Shown piece after piece: positions 22,590 to 36,000 of a DNA stretch of 64,000 nucleotides. The translations under genes were made by a program, and so were the position numbers. Numbering within the stretch: position 1 is the stretch's first letter; every line of letters begins with the position of its first letter. The stretch is from positions 496,001 to 560,000 of the forward strand of contig JAMYHL010000018.1 in assembly GCA_025531455.1 (NCBI GenBank), read 5' to 3'. The notes below the pieces were generated by a model, which did no database searches, had not been told where the DNA came from, and was given only the letters and a program-made list of their open reading frames with translations. Source of the DNA: Apiotrichum sp. Y4204 (lineage: Eukaryota > Basidiomycota > Tremellomycetes > Trichosporonales > Trichosporonaceae).

Positions 22590-24542
22590 GCTAGTATGTA
22601 TGTAGCTGCATTTCTTGTTCTGTAGCGCCGCAACGTGCCGTAGCTCCTGTTAGTCTTTCAGTTCCAGGTCAGGACCACAGTGCACGCCGTAACTGCATCA
22701 TCACCTCATGTATCAGCTGATCAGCCCACATGTCGCATTGGCCGCCGCGGCCACTCACCCATGTCATTTTTCCTTCCCCGGCGCGGCCAGTAGTGTAGTG
22801 CTAGGCCAGGTTCTCCGCCCAGTTTACAACTGTCCGAGTCCCACGAAGTACGACGCTGGTGCATCCTGCAATCCTGCATCCCACGACCGCCAGACCAGCG
22901 GGACGATGACGAATAGCATTTTGCTTGCGCACTCAAATGTCCGTTTTTGTGATTAGTGTCGGCCAGTTTGGATCTGAGGAGGACTCGACGGACTTCACAA
23001 GCGCGCGGCAACGTTCAGTGCTGCTCACCACGCCTCGCCATTGATGCCCGGAGCGCCGTCGCACCGAGTATTTCGGTGAAAGCCGCCCGCTCGCGCGCGC
23101 GCGCGACCAATTTTCTTTTCTGCAAGCGGGTCGAAGAAACAGCTTGCGATTCGCCTCCACTGTCTGCGTATCGCGAGTCGCCCTCCAAATGGGTGTAACA
23201 CATGTTTGCGTGGAATCCCAGATCCAGATCCAGATCCAGATCCTGGAGATCTGCATGTCGCCATATGGTTATGATCACGATTAGGATTCCTGGATGAAGT
23301 CAATATTCTTCCCTGAGGCGTATTTTGAATTAGTGACTCCTCCATTTGTTGTGGATGTTTTTCTGCCAGCATGCCAGTGTTACTACATAGTAATAATTTT
23401 TCTTGCTGGTCGCAACATTCCACCCCACCATCCGGAGCATGGCAGCTATATGCTGGGGACAAAATGCGCCAGTGCCGGCCGACATGGAGGAGCGTGGTGT
23501 GACCATGGTTACCTGTGGGGCATGCGGGGCGGAGGAAGGTCCACGGGCCGTGACATGCCAAGATTCGGTGAGCCACTGGCCGTTGGGTCTTGGCCTTTAT
23601 TACAGCTCTTACGTCCTCGCAGTTTCACCACAGCAAAGACCCACCCGCGCTGACTACATGACGCCTGAGCCATGCCAGCTGCTGTTTACTCCAAATGCGC
23701 TACCAATTCTTACATTCATTTCGTGTCGCATTATGGAGCTACACGGGCACTTTTTACGGACATGTTTGCGGATCTGCGGCGCTGCGGAACGTCTTCGGTT
23801 CCCCGAGTCACGGTGCGGCCTGCGGTACCTCGCGCCTCATCAATTAATTGCAGTCTGAGCGTGAGCGTAAGCCGCGCGCGGGTGGTTGTAATAAATGTGT
23901 GTTATGCAATGCGTAATAGTAATATTAATGCGTAAGGGCACGTGCGCTGCCACGCGTTCGGGTATGAGGGCCACCGGCATGCCGACTCGGACTGAAGCTG
24001 GCGCAGGTGATTAACGTGGTAAGCTAGTATTGACAACGTTGCGCTGGAATGCTGGCTGGAGCGTTCACGATCGCCAACCGTAAACTCTCATGATGACGAG
24101 GCGTTGCATACATGGGGTATGGCGTATGGCACATCTTAAGAGGCGGCGTAACACATTACGGGTGGCTTTCGTGGCAGCACGATCACGAGTGGCATCGGGC
24201 TGATCGTCCACCAATCGGGGGCCGACCACGGACAGTTTCGTACGTGTTACTTTCGCAGTTGAGCAATTTAGGAGATATGGATTGTACGTGCGTTTGCATT
24301 TTGTTGCTAATGTATGTGTGCTGCCAGGCGGTCTGCAGCACGTGCTGGAGAGAAGAAAATGGGGATAGAGGTGTACATTGGACGGCTCAACGAGCTCGTA
24401 TTGGACGGATCGGGTGGCTGGTTGTTATGTAAAAGCTAACGACACGATACTGGAATGAGCCAAGACAGTAAGCCCAAGATGATGACCGAAACAAGAGAAT
24501 TATATGCTACAGGGTATGGGGGCAGTGCACCCGCGCCGTCGT
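22590..24542. other. 1.95-kb region without a supportable gene
   Basis: Between the CCDC25 stop and the convergent zinc-cluster gene. It is relatively AT-rich, with a CG dinucleotide run near 23091-23106 and an AGATCC repeat. No domain-bearing ORF and no convincing exon chain was seen. Confidence 0.6.
23220..23243 (+). repeat. (AGATCC)4 microsatellite
   Basis: Four perfect copies of AGATCC in tandem. Confidence 0.9.
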
Positions 24543-27127
24543 TCACCCGCGCGCTCCCTCATGCTTTGTGGTTGATGGGGAGCGAGCCAACGGACGCTCA
24601 CGCTCCCTCTCGCCGTCCCGCCGACGTGGAGACCTTTCCTTCTCGCGATAGCTGCCCGAACTGTCCTTGTCATGTTCGCGTGCGGGGCTCTGGGGGCGGA
24701 CACGCTTCCGGTCACGTTCGAACTCTATATTGTGAGGAGACCCGCGTTTCTCGGGGCGCCGGTGACCGTCCATGTCTGCACTGGAGGCAGACTTACTGTT
24801 GGGCCCGTCGCGATGGTAGCCGTCCCGGCGATCCCTCTCGTGGTCCCTTTCCTCCTCGCTCGCGTCCCGTGGCCGGACAGACTGGGATGAAGCACTCTCC
24901 TCTCCGCTCGGAACTGCGCTCATGCTGTTGCTCGCAGGTCGTGGGTTCGTACTCGCACTGGCAGTCGGCTCAACGCTTACACTCGCCCGCGCGCTCGCCT
25001 TGTCATTGTCATCCGTGCCACTGGCCTCGGGATCCGCGCCGGTTCCCTCGTCGTCGTGCTTCTTGCCCTTCCCACGGCGCCGCACGGTCTTTTCGTACGC
25101 ACACTCGGCGGTGCGCTTGATCTTGATGCAAGCCTCACACGGGTGACCACCAGAGCATTTCACCTTGCGTGACCGGCAAGGATGGCACGAAATCATCTGG
25201 CGGTGACGCATCTGGGGAGCGGGAGCGGCGGGAGACGCGATCGCGCCCGGTCGGCCGAGCATAGGAACAGGGTGACCTCCAGGCGGAAGCCCATAGGGAT
25301 CAGACGGGTGATGGCCGTGCGGCAATGCGTGATGTGAATAATGTCCGCGAGGAGGAGATGGCGCATAATACGGCGGAAGACCATGACCGCTCATCGCAGG
25401 CGAGTGGTAGTCGGGGTGATACGGGTGCAAACCAGGACGCGAATGAATGCCCTTTCCCATGGGCTCGCGGCGGTCTGCGTACCCATCGTGAGGAGGATCG
25501 CCGTACGGTCCAAAGGAACGTTCACCATCCCGCAGCTTGTCACCGTGGCGCCAGTCGCGTTCTGGACGGCCAATTGGTACACGGTTGTCTGAGCATGTTA
25601 AAAAAATGTAATGACAATCGAAGCATCCCATTCCTCACTGCCAGCTGACATTCCCGCCAGCAACAAAATGGGCAAGCCACTGCGGAGCCCAAAACTCACG
25701 AACGACACCATCGACGGTGATATACCCTTCACCAACATCGGCCATCGCGTCCTCATATCCACGGAGATACGCCTCCGCGGCGTCGCGGTGCCAGAGGGAA
25801 ATGTCCCGCGAAGGGGGCGCCGGCGTGATCATCGTTCGCCCTTCCGCATGGCTAACCACTCGTCAGCAAATGCGCAATACTAGAGAATGGAATGGAATAA
25901 AATATTCCGACAGCAAACAGGATTGCACGTACCGTGGAGACCCCGTGGGCGGTGAAGGAAAGCGAGGCTGGGGAAGACCATGTCCCGATGGCGGCGGCCC
26001 ACCACTCGAGTCCGGTCGGAAGTGCTGGGGCGGGGGCCTAGACATCAGCAACCATCACGGAGACTATGAGTGTTTTTGTGGAAGTGTAGGACGGTTATGT
26101 TGAATATGGAACATGGAGGATAAACACAGCTGAGAGGGGTAAACGGGATGGATGATGAAAGGGCCTGTCAACAGCAACAAAAAACCCCACTATCCACCAA
26201 GCGATGCCTCCAACAAACCAACCAATGGTACCTATTACAGCCTCTTATTACACCACGTCCGCTTCCACTGAGCAGATTTCATGTCGACACTTACACTGGT
26301 TCCAGCTGTGGCGGGGCATGTGATGGATGGTGGCTTCCATGGACTGGCGGAACACCACGGAGCCCATGAGATGGAGGGAATGGATACGGTTCGTCTGAAT
26401 GTGGTCTGAGGTCGCCACGAACGTCTTGCAGCTCACGGCGCGAATCACGCAGATCACGAAGGTCTCGCGGATCGGCACGAGCATCCCGAGGATCATTCCG
26501 AGGATCAGCAGTACGAGGATCAGCCCGAAGATCGCCGCGATGATCGCTGCGGGGCAGCGGCTCTAACACGTCATGCGGCTCTCTTAAATCTCTCGGGTCT
26601 CGTAGATCTCTCGGGTTCCTCGGATCGCGAGGATCTCTGGGATCTCTGGGATCTCTGGGATCTCTGGGATCACGGCGGAAGGCATCATACCGCGGGTCAT
26701 AAGGGTGTGGTCTGCGATCGAGGTCGTGATATCGGTATGGATCAGAGCGAGCTCTCATTGGCGGCGGCAAGTCATGGCGCTCGACCGCAAATCCATAGGG
26801 ATGGTGAGGGGGTGCCGAGGTGGTGTACGAGGGATGCAGATGATGTGGCGGAGCGGTTGGCGATGGTCTGCGTCGAGGAGCGGTCGGATCTGTGGACCGA
26901 GTTCGTGTCGGATACGGGCCTCGACGAGGGGCCTGCTGACTACTGTGTAGAACAGCCTGTGCTGAAGTTGGAGAGCCGCCGCGGTCGTGATCCAAAGGTG
27001 TTTGTGGCGGAGGCGGTATCGGAGGGGGATCGCCCATGCGGCCGTCTGGCGGAACAGACTGCCCAGATATTGATGGGGGTCTACGTCGCGAAGACATGTT
27101 ACTTGCGCCACGACCCGGCGACTCCAT
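24543..27127 (-). CDS. Zn2Cys6 zinc-cluster transcription factor with Asp-Pro-Arg repeat tract
   Basis: Four exons on the minus strand: 27127..26295, 26037..25933, 25851..25700, 25588..24543; 711 residues. The zinc cluster is complete with spacing Cx2Cx6Cx5Cx2Cx8C (SCHPCRSRKVKCSGGHPCEA onward), the fungal Gal4-type DNA-binding motif. It sits mid-protein, after a Pro/His/Arg-rich N-terminus with a run of Asp-Pro-Arg triplets (26590-26675) and a conserved-looking linker (WHRDAAEAYLRGYEDAMADV). The C-terminus is rich in Arg, Glu, Asp and Ser (EERDHERDRR and similar) and resembles RS/RE domains more than a transactivation domain. ATG 27127 is the first in-frame Met after an upstream TAG. Exon 3 ends at a GTGAGT donor that keeps the frame; reading through gives a premature stop. 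The target genes cannot be inferred. The cluster call is firm; the first exon and start are less so. Confidence 0.82.
26590..26675 (-). repeat. Coding 9-bp repeat (Asp-Pro-Arg triplets)
   Basis: Tandem GATCTCTGG-type 9-mers on the + strand encode Asp-Pro-Arg on the minus strand. Several units are identical, with diverged copies (Asn-Pro-Arg, Asp-Leu-Arg) at the edge. It lies inside exon 1 of the zinc-cluster gene and is likely to vary in length between strains. Confidence 0.85.
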
Positions 27128-28283
27128 CACCGTGTCGTGTTTACCAGCGACTTCACGATGTTCCTACTGACCTTCCGTCGGAAGGCACAAGACGTCAGAC
27201 GAGAGAGACGAAATCTGGGCGGAGGCCTAGGGGACGAAAAGTGGGGCAGGTATCGGGATGGGATATTAGGATTTTCGAAACTCTATGATGATTAGGTGGG
27301 CGATGGAGAGTTGACAGGAAGGTATGTTGGAAAGGGACAAAAGAGATGCAACCGAAGTATTCGCTGCTTAATCTCAAAGGAATGATGTGAACTGGGAACC
27401 CTCTATTGTCGGGTGCAATTGCGTGGAGTGAAAGAATGAACAAAGACAAAGGGGAGGTGTTGCGGAAATGGGAGGGGGGACACGGCGAGAGGGTCGTTCG
27501 GGGTCGTGATAATGAGCCAGTGGTAGCTCCCGGGCGGGTACTGTCTTGGTCGTGTCGGTACTAAAATGTCGTGCAAGGGGTACTGAGGTAAAAGGAACTA
27601 TGGTAACTAGAGCATCGAAGGGTATGGTAAGTGCCAAAAGGCTGTTTGCTGCTTGCGGAATTATAGGCAAGAGTGATCACAGAGAGACAAGGCCTAACCC
27701 GCCACTAGTGACTAGCCAAGTAGACGTCTGTTCAAAGAAGGGTAGGTGCCTGGAGAATTCCCTGTTCGTTTTGCCAGCGGCCCAGAGTTGCGTGTATGTT
27801 TGACCTCAGAGGCGGATGCAGAGGCGGAGGTGGGATGGTAGGAAAGAATGGGAAGGGGGAGCGAGGAGAGACTGAAGGACGGAGTGGGGGCTGAGGTCAG
27901 CGTGTGGATCCGGGAAAGGATATAGCGTTCGAACACGCTGTGATCTTGTGGAATCAAGAGGGATCTACAGAGGTGGAAAGTAAGGGAAGGGCAAAACAAG
28001 AGGAAATATGTTGTGGTGCGGTCCGGTGTGGTGCATATGGGGAGACACCCGCACCACCTGTCCCCATGGACGCTGTCCTGATGGGCCTTGGGAGTGGCAG
28101 CACTGTTGCGTTGCTGCTGGCCTGATTGGAGGGTCGGCTAGTACGAGACCAAGTCGGCATAAGTGCAGATTGACCTGAAGACAGTGCTTAAACAGCCGTA
28201 TCTAGCATTGTTCCGTGGGCGCGGAGTCGGCTGTCGGGCCCGGGAGTTACGGTATACTTTGGGATAGGGGCACTGTGAGTGTG

Positions 28284-28319
28284 CCCACAAGGCCCACAAG
28301 GCCCACAAGGCCACAAGGG
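28284..28319 (+). repeat. (CCCACAAGG)n minisatellite
   Basis: Three perfect CCCACAAGG units followed by a one-base-shortened fourth (CCACAAGGG). Confidence 0.85.
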
Positions 28320-31300
28320 CTATCTCGCAAGTCTGTTCCTGCTATCTCCTCTCCTCTCCCTCTATCTCTGTCCCCGCACACAGCTCCTGCTTTTCAGGCC
28401 ACAGCCCTAATCCGACAAGCCAAACTGGAACAGAGTGTACGGCACGGTGGCAGGTCCCAAGAGACCTCTTCGCAGTCCACCCTCGCCCTTTGCGAACGCG
28501 GGTCGGCTTTGAGGCTCTCACCTTATCTCCAATGTTGGCTGTGTAGCTGTGTATCCTGCCGTCCGGCTATGCTGTCCTCCGCTGCACGTGTTGAGATTGG
28601 GTGCGTATGACGTGCTTGGCCAACAGCCTGTTCTGAGGGTGGAAGCGGTGTTGCGGCAGGAAGAAAGCGCCGTAAGCCAGAATTGTGGGACGTGATCGAC
28701 GTTTGCTGATCCGACTGATTGGCGCGTCCGGGCGTGCCTCGCTGATCGCTGCTTGTTGAATGTTGGTGATGTGCGCGCGCGAGATGAGATCTCAGCAAAC
28801 GGGATTATGGTGAACAGGGAAAGAACGCGGGCAGGTAACTGCGCGCGCGCACCGTCGAAGCTTCAGAGTGGGTCGCGATGGGAGGCTGCGCTGTGCTGCT
28901 GTGCTTGAGACGTGCCGTGTCGAGCAATGTTAGCTTTGGAGTAAAATATAATGCAGCCCGAACGGCGCGCGGTATTGGTCGGAAATGATGCAAATAAGCA
29001 GGATGTACTGTTGTACCCAACAACCGGAACGAGTCGATCTGGCGATCAGGAGCACAAGAAGCACAGAGCGCGACTGAGCCGCAAGCCGCAAGCCTCAAAG
29101 CCGCAGAATGTCGGTGTATGGGTCATGAAATGTCGCTGGGCGCTGGTGGAGGCGGAGAACGGTGGAGCGCGGAGAGAACAGGAAGAACAGGACAGACGGA
29201 GATCGACCTAGGTTGCTCTCTTCTGATCCCTTCTGCTGTTCCCTGTTCATTCGTTCCCTGCGCTCCCTTGCTTGTACTCCCTGTCGGCTCCTCCACACCC
29301 CACTACTCCCCCCCTTGTACTCTTCTGCTTCCTCCCGTCTTGTGCCTCGCGAGTAAGACTGCTGGCCATTCTTCGGGCCCCGTGCCTGCCGTCGGTCCCT
29401 CGGTCGTACATCGCCACGCCACGTCGCGCGCTTCAACTCTGTCGGCCCCTTCGGCCCTTGATCCGTCTCCAAAACTCTGGATCCTGGAATTGTTTGGTTT
29501 TTGGCTGTGCGGCTCGCCAAAAATGCTCCACTCTGCCCCGGCTCGGCCGTGTCGGTCGGCTCCTCTTCGGGCAAAAAAGTGTATTATAACGATCACGGGA
29601 ACTGGGGCCGGAGGGGGGAACGCGTGCACGGGGACCGTTTGTCAGCACGGGTGATAGTCACGCGAGAGTGCACGAGCTGATGACCCTCCACGTTATTGTA
29701 TGCATAGAAGCTCGTGTCTCGCTCAGACAGTACTCGCCAGCTCACACGGTATTGCCCTTATTACAGTAGCTGTGGCATTCTCAGTGACTGATTTTTCTTT
29801 GACAGCATGGGCGGCAAACTCTCTTTTCAGTCTCTTAATTATCCACCGAAACGATGACCCCAGCGCACGGTGCCCAGAAGCTTCCAACGCTCTGCACTGC
29901 ACCTAACAACAAAGCGGGGTGACTGCATGTTTGGCGACTGTGCACCAGGCTTGAGAGTTGGAGCTTGCGCTTGTTTCTCTCCAGTGAGATCTCGTCGGAT
30001 GCCTCGGGTACAGACTTGAGGGCAGGGAGAGATTGTACGCTCACACGGAAACTTTGCTCAGAGTACGCACGCGCTGGATACCGGATAGTGATTCCAGTTG
30101 CAGTCGTTCTTCGGATAGGGTATTCCAGCACGCCGGTCACTCGCAAAGGCGGTGCATGAGGGTTTTCCAAAGGGGTTCCCACAACGCCTCTGTCTCGATC
30201 TGTCGCCTCCCACGCCCCTTCTGATGACGTTGGGTTTGGGAGGCGCAACGCCATCATCTCATCCATTTGATCCATTCGCCGCAACAGTGCGTCAATGGCT
30301 GCCGAGGCGGAGAAATAACATGTGCGATGAAGAGGCGTGCCGCATGCGACTGCACGTTACTGCTTGGTTGCGCTAATGACCACGTTACATCCACTTCCTT
30401 ACCCCTGTCCTGTTGCGACGACCTGGCAACAGCGAATAGACCATCCATGCAGTGGATGCGCATTGTTTATTATGACCACAGAGTGACAAATTGCAACCAG
30501 TTGTGCCCAAATTTGATGTTAGACTCGGTTTCTTTCCTTCTATCTGCAAACTCAGAACGCCAGGAAAGATGCAGCACAAGGCTTCCGAACAATACTAGAG
30601 TTCCACCAAGCATTGTACAACCTTACAGCCTTATAACCTTACGAGCACGCATGTCACGCGAAGAGGCTCCCATCTCCGATCTCCCTTGCGCTTCCCCCCT
30701 GCGTTATCGGCACTCATTGTGCGCCGCGATCCGCCGGCAACCCAATTAACCCAGTCTAGACCTCTCCTGAATTCTAAATTCAAGGACAGGTAACGTGGTT
30801 TGGCAGTTGCGAAAGTGCAAAGTGTGGCTGTGGCGGCCCGACTTCCCGGGAGGAAGGATTTTGATTAGCTCGTCTCGCCATCGTGCGTGTTCCATGGCAG
30901 ACCTGATTAATCCAATTAATCCTTCGGCGAGATCAGGACCTGCTGCATCTGGGAACCTGAGTAGGTCGCGTCTTTGTGAGGGTTGTGGCCGGCGGCGGGC
31001 AGTGGTGTCGCTGCCGGCTAGCAGCTGCACCTCTCGTGAGAGGACGAGATTCTGTGCCAGACAAAATGACTGCGCTGATAAGTGTCAGGGTGAGTTGCTG
31101 TGTTCGATACCGTAACCGGGTGACACTTTCGAGCGGCCGCGCGCGGACAGGGCAGAGGCAACACAGGGCCAACACCTGCGGCGTTCACTCGGCGGACAAA
31201 GAACACTGCAGTGCGGCGGGATGGATATCTCGGTGCGCAAAAGCATGCAATCAAGGCGTGGCACACATCACGAAGCCGCCGTACAGCAGTGCACGCAGGA

Positions 31301-34300
31301 AAGGACGAATCACGCCCACAGTCTGAAGGTCGCTGCAAACAGGCACAATCTTGCAAGCGCACAACAGCCTGTAACGGCAACTCGCGGCCAAACCCCAGGT
31401 GCCTCTTCTCGGCGGGTAGTAACCCTTAGGTTCACGTAATTCCGACGAGCCACATCCTGTTCCCGCAGACTGTAATCTCGGGCTGCAGGGCTCCAACGGC
31501 ACGAGCCCCGAGCCTTGGGTGAGTCTGCAAGGTTGGCCCCAGGCGCCAATGCAATTACTACAAGGCACAGATCGCGCACAGAATGGGGCACGCCACGCGA
31601 CATAGGCCTAATGGATTAATGGCAGCTGGAGCTAAATCAGCTGAGGCGACCGGAGGCTTTGGTGCCTCTTCATCGACGCCGAGGATGCAGGATGGAGATG
31701 TGGTGTGCCTAGCCATCATGCCTTCTGTGCATCTGCGATCTGCGGGCCACATGTAATGTCCGCCTTCGGGTGCGAAAGCGCCTGGCGCTTGCCTCTTGCC
31801 GCACCTCCCAACGCTCCAACACCTAGCAGACCTGATCGGACTCAGTCTGGCAGAGCCGATACTCAAGTTCCAAGGTCGGGCCCTGAGAGCATACGTGATC
31901 ACGCACTGACCTCTCGGCAGCAGGGGCGTGGCATAATATGGGCGTATCATTGATATCGCAATATTAGCTCTGGGTGTGACATATGCTCTGAACCACTGTG
32001 CCTCGGGGGCGTCGTACAGCGTGGTAAGCCCCAGATCTCGTACGCTCCCCATGCATACAGAACTTCAACTAGCATTCGGAGTAAGGGTGCTGGCGACCAG
32101 AAGCGCTCGCGCCGGAGACGGTGGGCCGGATCTCTAGATCCGGATCTCGTTCTCGGCACTACAACTCAGCTGGGTTAGACTATAAACCACCACTATGAAG
32201 GGACATGTCGTCCAGGCGACATGTTGCATCCGGTTGCCAATCCGCACTTCGGGCCAAGATGTAGTGTACTCACGGGTGATCGCGGCGCATCGCAGACGTA
32301 TCTTCAGTGCGGTGCTATTCGTTCCCGTAAGGCCGCAGCTCTATCGCCGCCCTCCGGGGACTCCGACACGCAGACAAATCGACATAACAGGGCCGTGCCT
32401 GAGCGCGACGGAGGGGCCTCGATCGGATCATCCAGCAGCTCAAATGTGCGGCGATGCGCGCCTGGTGCCATAACAAAGTGCCACATGTGCCACATTCATC
32501 CATTCGTGAGTGCGGGCAGGCGGGCAAGTGGCCATGTCCTAGTGGTTCGTATCCGCTTCTTGCGTAAAACACGTCGTCAGTCGCGACCTCACAATACCGT
32601 GAACGTGACCTTTACTCCCTTCATCACAAACACAACAAACCCGCCAGGTCGCCGTTACAATTCGCAGATCGCCGTCACATGTCGCAGGTCGCCGGTGCAG
32701 GTCGCAGGTCACCGGGGCCAGGTCGCAGCTCGAGCTCGCGCTGCAAGAGCTCACAATCCCCTTCCCGGCTCCGGCGGCACCGGCAAGCACCCAGGAGAAA
32801 CTGGTACGTCCTCATGCTTACCGTTAACGTTAATTCCGCCAGGATCTTGACTCGTACTTTGGCTGCCGCTGTTTCTTCTTTGTTCCCGCTTATCACAGGT
32901 CGCGCACGGATCGCGGAGGCGTGCCAGATCAAGTATCAAGTATCGGAGACATTTGCACTTCGCCCGAGATCCCCGGACGCGATGATCGGAGGAACGCTCC
33001 GTGGTTTATTACTGACGCTAAACGCTAATGCGGAGTCGATACATACCACACCTCTCAGCCATTGTGTTGAAGATGCACTCTGACTCGTTGTTTTAGCAAC
33101 ATCTGGGTCCGTGGTTCTGGGAAACTGGTGTACAGTCCGTATCCACGTACAGCACGGTATTTCCGACTCTTGTCGCCAGTCGCACTCGTTACTCCGCTGG
33201 TCGCATCCGAGACAGTCGCCTAACACCCTTTCTCGGTGCCGTCACGACCCTCTCTGGCTTGAGACAAGGGAACAAAATAATACATACTTCCAGCAGGGTC
33301 GATTGGGGAGGAAGGGTGATGTGCTGGTGATTCCTGGTTTCGGCGGCGAGTGTTCTGGTGTGCGCGCGCAACGAGACCTCTTGGCATCCCCAGAGTCGAG
33401 CGTTGCACCATTACCTCGCGGTCGGGTGGCCCGACTACCAGACTCCGAACTGCGGACTCAAGGCGCTTCCCTTCGGCTCCTGTCGGCAGGCGGCGATGCC
33501 TGTGTCGCTGGGATCGACAAGATATCGGGACGGACACACTGTTTCGCATTATGGAATCGTCACGCCATCAGCTGATACTGTACCTATCTGCCTGTGTTGG
33601 CCTTTATGCTGTATGGTCAGTGCCACATGTCGGGCTAAATGACGATCATGACGATTCCAATGTTGATCATGTGGCTTGTGCAAAACAGGGTATTGTGAAT
33701 CAAACAGAGTGGGGTTTCCAGAACATATCCTGAAGAACGCTCTTCGTTCTCACAATCATAAGCATAAGAATATCAGCGCTGTCAGCACTCGTCGTGATTA
33801 ACTGGCACCAATTTACCTGCATCAAGAAGGACTGCTGGCAAGGCAGGAACCGGGTTGGAGTGTGTGGTCCCCCACCCGACCGTCACGCACGTTGTTACCG
33901 CTCTTGCCAAGTCCATACTTACGATATTGACGCCCCATGCTAGTTAGCATGGGGATATCTTGGCGTTGTCCATTATCCCCAGTCCATTTTCCCTCACCTC
34001 TTACAGTGCAAACACTGACTGGCGCTGTTCATTCAGCTCTCGAATCAAACGTCCAATATCAATGCCAGGTGCTCACACCACCTTGACCCAGACACAGGGT
34101 ATATTAAACCTGAACGTATTGGGGTCCGCGGCCCGAAGCCAGGGCCGACAACGCACTTACAGACTTATCAAACACCGGACATACCTATCTCAGATCACGA
34201 GACGTTTCCTGACATGCCTACACCGTCCCGTCTCTAAGACATCACACGTCCGCCCTTGCGTTCACCTCAAACCCCACCGCCCAAGACCAAGGATACGGTA

Positions 34301-35521
34301 ACCTCAGAATCCGCATCGGACGCAGTTTGTCACCGACCGGCCCCATTTTCCGCTCGGTGCGAACTGAACCCACTCATCGCACTCGGGAGCTCGGATGCCG
34401 CTACCTGTCCTGATGAGAGGTTCGCCGAGGCTCCCGGCGTGTTGCTGTGGCATTTTTGTCTCACTCTGCTTGCAGATACTGTATCGCGTCAGCACAATGC
34501 CGTGTTGATCCTTCTCACCCCGATCTCGAATTTCTATTTTTCCTCAATTTCAGTTTTCTCGCTCCTTCTTTTTATTCTCTTCTACTCTCTTTCCTGAATT
34601 CGATTTACTCCGTCCAACCATTATCTATCCCGCACGCTCGGCGCCGAACTCCGAGATCGGGTGCTGCGCACTGCGGACCTGGCATAGGGGGGCAGGTTGG
34701 GGAATGGGGCTACAACAAAGAACAGGACGGCGCACCATCTCGCCCCCCCCGCAAATCCTACTACGGCTCGTAACGAATCCAGGGCGCTAGCACCTGGCGC
34801 CGAAAGCTGACGTGTGCCGCCACCACCCCCTGTGCTCGATCCTCGATCTCGACCGAGGCGGCGCCACCAGCGGCGGCGGCGGTGGCGGCGGTGGCGCGGT
34901 GACTGATACCTGAACCTGATACCAGATCTAACATTTCCGACGCGCTGATACGATATCCAGGATGCAGGATCGTGGCGCTCTGCCCCGGGACGAGGGGCGA
35001 AATCTTATTTCTTTCGGCGGCGAACTTGGCCGAGGCCGGCCCGCGGCCAAGCGAGGCGTCGTCTAGCGATATGGCACGGGCCTTGTTTGATGTTAACATC
35101 TCCTGGCCTGAGTCCGATGACAGGAGCGGAGAGGTGGTTGCTTTCGACATTAGATTAATGGACTGCTTCTTGATGCTGATAGTCTGCATACTGATGCCAT
35201 GCTCACCACAGACGTTACGTGTCCAACAGAACTATGGTTGTAAATGTCTACCTGCGGTGTTGTAGGGGTTATCGCAGCGTTCATGTTTCGTCTGAACAGC
35301 AGCAAGGTTAATTACTCTGGGCACACGGCGTTCGAGCTAGTCCGCAGGAATATCCGGTAAGGGTGCACACACCTTTTTGTTCTGATGTCTCACTTTTTTT
35401 TGACATTGGCACCGTCACCTGCAGTCACTGAAATCTACACATCCGCCGCCCTTGTATTGGCCGATACTTGCCACCTGGCGATTGGCAGCGATGCCAAGAC
35501 ACCGCAGACCTGGCTCAGCCG

Positions 35522-36000
35522 GCTGCGCATTTGTCCGAGATAACGTGCTCCGTGTCGGCCGGCGAAGCTAAGTGGCGTTCTCAATTGGCCGCGAACTCGA
35601 ACTCTTGCGTCTGGGCCCATGGCTTGCGCGTTTTTCTGAGGGCAAGGCAAGGGCGGGATGTGTCCGTACATCAGCGCTCACAACAATGGATCGCGATGGT
35701 GGAATTGTGTTGGTGGAATCGTCCCTTGCCAAGCTCACCTTAGACAGTTGCGAGCTGCGCATTTGTCCGAGATAACGTGCTCGGCGTCGGCCGAAGAAGC
35801 ATGGAGGCGTTTTGGGTTGGCCGCGAACAGCCGCTGCGAAATCTTGCGTCCCGGCCCAGGGTTTGTTTGTTGTCTCGTCGAGCGCGAGGCAAGGGCCGGG
35901 GATATGTCGGGACGGCGAACGAGCATAATAAATCAAGCATGGGGAATGGTGTCGTTGAAATCGGCCCTGTCAAGCTCACCTTAGACACTCGAGCTGCGCA
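35522..36000. repeat. Imperfect tandem duplication, period 232-239 bp
   Basis: The string GCTGCGCATTTGTCCGAGAT recurs at 35522 and 35754, and its first bases recur again at 35993. Between these anchors the two units share further blocks in order: AACGTGCTC, GGCGTTNT, TTGGCCGCGAAC, AAGGCAAGGGC-like, and CAAGCTCACCTTAGACA. The units are strongly diverged elsewhere, so this is an old duplication. The shared blocks are not in one preserved reading frame, and no coding role is claimed. Confidence 0.8.

Noticed and set aside
27920..27950. TTCGAAC tRNA T-loop-like motif
   Set aside because: The flanks do not form a 5-bp T stem and no acceptor, D or anticodon arm could be built around it.
35468..35984. 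Two similar + strand open frames within the tandem duplication
   Set aside because: They look alike because the DNA is duplicated. They lie in different frames and have no recognised domain, so coding is not supported.
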